NCBI GenBank assembly: GCA_029218825.1
Contig: JAQXSC010000114.1
Span: 1 to 37,958, forward strand
Origin: Oscillospiraceae bacterium
Lineage (GTDB): Bacteria; Bacillota; Clostridia; Oscillospirales; Acutalibacteraceae
Length of the DNA: 37,958 nucleotides
Direction of reading: 5' to 3'
Of this stretch, positions 36,113-37,958 are shown piece by piece (the first letter of the stretch is position 1; every line of letters begins with the position of its first letter). The position numbers and the translations under genes are program-made. The notes beneath the pieces were generated by a model. It was not told the DNA's origin and ran no database searches. It saw nothing but the letters and a program-made list of their open reading frames with translations.

Positions 36113-37489
36113 TTAATCCTTATTTAATAAATCCTTAACCCTTTTTGCCTGAGCCTTTACGTTTTCAGGAGCAGGACCGCCGAAGGCTTTACGCTCCATT
36201 GTGCATTGTTCAAGAGAAATTGCATTATACACGTCCTCTGTGAACACGTCGCAAATTTTCTTGTACTCGTCAATAGGCAGGTTTTCCAAATCTGTGTTCA
36301 ACTCGATACATCTTGCAACAAGTTCACCGGTTGCCTTGTAAGCATCTCTGAAAGGAACGCCGTTCTTCGTGAGCCAATCGGCACAGTCCGTTGCGTTGAT
36401 AAATCCGCCTGCGGCGGCTTTACGCATATTTTCGCCGATAACTTTCATAGTATCAAGCATCGGAGTAAAGGCAGTCAGGCACATTTTAACGGTATCGACT
36501 GCGTCAAAAATCGCCTCTTTATCCTCTTGCATATCCTTGTTGTAAGCAAGGGCTATACCCTTCATAATGGTCAGCAACGTCATAGTGTCGCCAAAGACAC
36601 GTCCGCTTTTTCCACGTACCAACTCTGCAATATCAGGGTTCTTTTTCTGCGGCATAATTGATGAACCTGTGGAGAATGCGTCGTCAAGTTCAATAAACTT
36701 AAATTCCCAACTGCACCACATAATAATTTCTTCTGAAAAACGGCTTAAATGCACCATAATTATTGAAAGACAACTTGCAAATTCTATGCAGTAATCCCTG
36801 TCGGAAACACCGTCAAGAGAGTTGTTTGTAACTCTGTCAAAGCCCAAAAGTTCCTTTGTAATATTCCTGTCGATTGGATAGGTTGTACCTGCCAAAGCAC
36901 AGGAGCCAAGAGGCATTTCGTCCATACGTTTCAGGCAGTCATTAAGTCTGCTTATATCCCTTAAAAACATTTCTCCGTATGCAAGTAAATGATGTCCGAA
37001 AGTGATAGGCTGGGCTCTCTGCAAGTGGGTATAGCCGGGCATTACGGTTTCGCTGTACTGTTCAGCCTTGTCCGCGATTACCTTTACCAAATCTTTGAGC
37101 ATATTGCTGACGTTTACAACCTCTTTTTTTAGGTAAAGTTTAATGTCAAGGGCAACCTGATCGTTACGACTGCGAGATGTATGAAGTCTTTTTCCGTCAT
37201 CACCTAAACGAGCAGTAAGTTCACCCTCGATAAAGGTGTGAATATCCTCTGCCTCCATATCAATCATAAGTTTGCCGCTTTCGATATCTGCAAGGATTTC
37301 CTTTAAGCCTTTGCAGATGTTTTCCGCCTGACTTTCCTCTATAATTCCGCATTTACCAAGCATAGTTGCGTGGGCAATACTGCCCTCAATATCCTCTTTA
37401 TACATACGGCTGTCAAAGGAAATTGAACTGTTAAAATCGTTGGTTGTTTTAGAAAGTTCTTTTTTAAATCTGCCTTTCCAAAGTTGCAT
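36113..37489 (-). CDS. argH: Argininosuccinate lyase
   Basis: LWKGRFKKELSKTTNDFNSSISFD...GSSIMPQKKNPDIAELVRGKSGRVFG. Confidence 0.97.
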   Translation of the reverse strand: MQLWKGRFKKELSKTTNDFNSSISFDSRMYKEDIEGSIAHATMLGKCGIIEESQAENICKGLKEILADIESGKLMIDMEAEDIHTFIEGELTARLGDDGKRLHTSRSRNDQVALDIKLYLKKEVVNVSNMLKDLVKVIADKAEQYSETVMPGYTHLQRAQPITFGHHLLAYGEMFLRDISRLNDCLKRMDEMPLGSCALAGTTYPIDRNITKELLGFDRVTNNSLDGVSDRDYCIEFASCLSIIMVHLSRFSEEIIMWCSWEFKFIELDDAFSTGSSIMPQKKNPDIAELVRGKSGRVFGDTMTLLTIMKGIALAYNKDMQEDKEAIFDAVDTVKMCLTAFTPMLDTMKVIGENMRKAAAGGFINATDCADWLTKNGVPFRDAYKATGELVARCIELNTDLENLPIDEYKKICDVFTEDVYNAISLEQCTMERKAFGGPAPENVKAQAKRVKDLLNKD

Positions 37490-37586
37490 TTATATCACTC
37501 CGAAATTTTCAAAATTTTGTACCCTTAAAAAAGCACTTAATGGGACAGAGAAAATCCCTGTCCCCTAAGATAATGATAATGTTTAA

Positions 37587-37958
37587 TTATTTAATAAGAC
37601 CTTTTTTAGCACGAACCTTGATTGGAAGTCCGAACAGGTTGATAAATCCTGCGCTGTCGTTCTGGTTGTAAACCTCGTCCTCGTCAAATGTAGCGATTTC
37701 CTCATCGTAAAGTGAGTATGGACTTGTAACACCTGCGTCAATAATATTGCCCTTGTAGAGTTTCAACTTAACGTCGCCTGTTACGTACTCCTGTGTGCTG
37801 TCAACAAAAGCGGAGAGAGCCTCTCTTAAAGGTGTGTACCACTTACCGTCATATACCAACTCTGCAAATTTGATTGCAAGAACTGACTTGTAGTGCTGTG
37901 TGTCCTTGTCAAGACAGATTTCCTCAAGTTTGTTGTGTGCTGCATAAAGAATTGTACC
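37587..37958 (-). CDS. argG: Argininosuccinate synthase, C-terminus (partial, continues beyond window)
   Basis: Frame open to window end; ...[36 protein letters not shown]...[31 protein letters not shown]. Confidence 0.95.
   Translation of the reverse strand, partial: GTILYAAHNKLEEICLDKDTQHYKSVLAIKFAELVYDGKWYTPLREALSAFVDSTQEYVTGDVKLKLYKGNIIDAGVTSPYSLYDEEIATFDEDEVYNQNDSAGFINLFGLPIKVRAKKGLIK

Noticed and set aside
1-37958. tRNA or rRNA genes
   Set aside because: No convincing T-arm (GGTTCRANNCC)/acceptor pairs or rRNA motifs noticed by eye; a tRNAscan run would be decisive

Overview
This is an AT-rich chromosomal window, probably from a gut-type, spore-forming Clostridia/Ruminococcaceae bacterium (inferred from gene content). 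Most genes are on the minus strand. The left end carries a V-type ATPase fragment and then a compact type II CRISPR-Cas9 locus, II-C-like by gene content. That locus has an 11-repeat array (728-1422) and an apparently intact 1082-aa Cas9. Upstream of cas9 is a divergent tracrRNA with a perfect TTGACA-N17-TATAAT promoter and an unusual tandem, doubled anti-repeat. The adaptation module is broken: the first ~60 codons of cas1, without a recognisable start codon, run directly into a cas2 lacking its N-terminal beta-strand, as expected for a single deletion of about 0.7 kb. The rest is mostly housekeeping and sporulation genes (rpe, rlmB-like, spoVAD, VanW-family, spoIIE, citrate synthase, GH13 amylase, arginine biosynthesis). 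Other points of interest: a P-type ATPase-like protein with degenerate catalytic motifs, a modular dispersed intergenic repeat with at least 4 copies that supplies or abuts stop codons, a compact type I toxin-antitoxin-like element inside the arg cluster, a DnaA-box-like inverted cluster, and a frameshifted mobile-element gene remnant. All calls come from reading the sequence; no database searches were possible.
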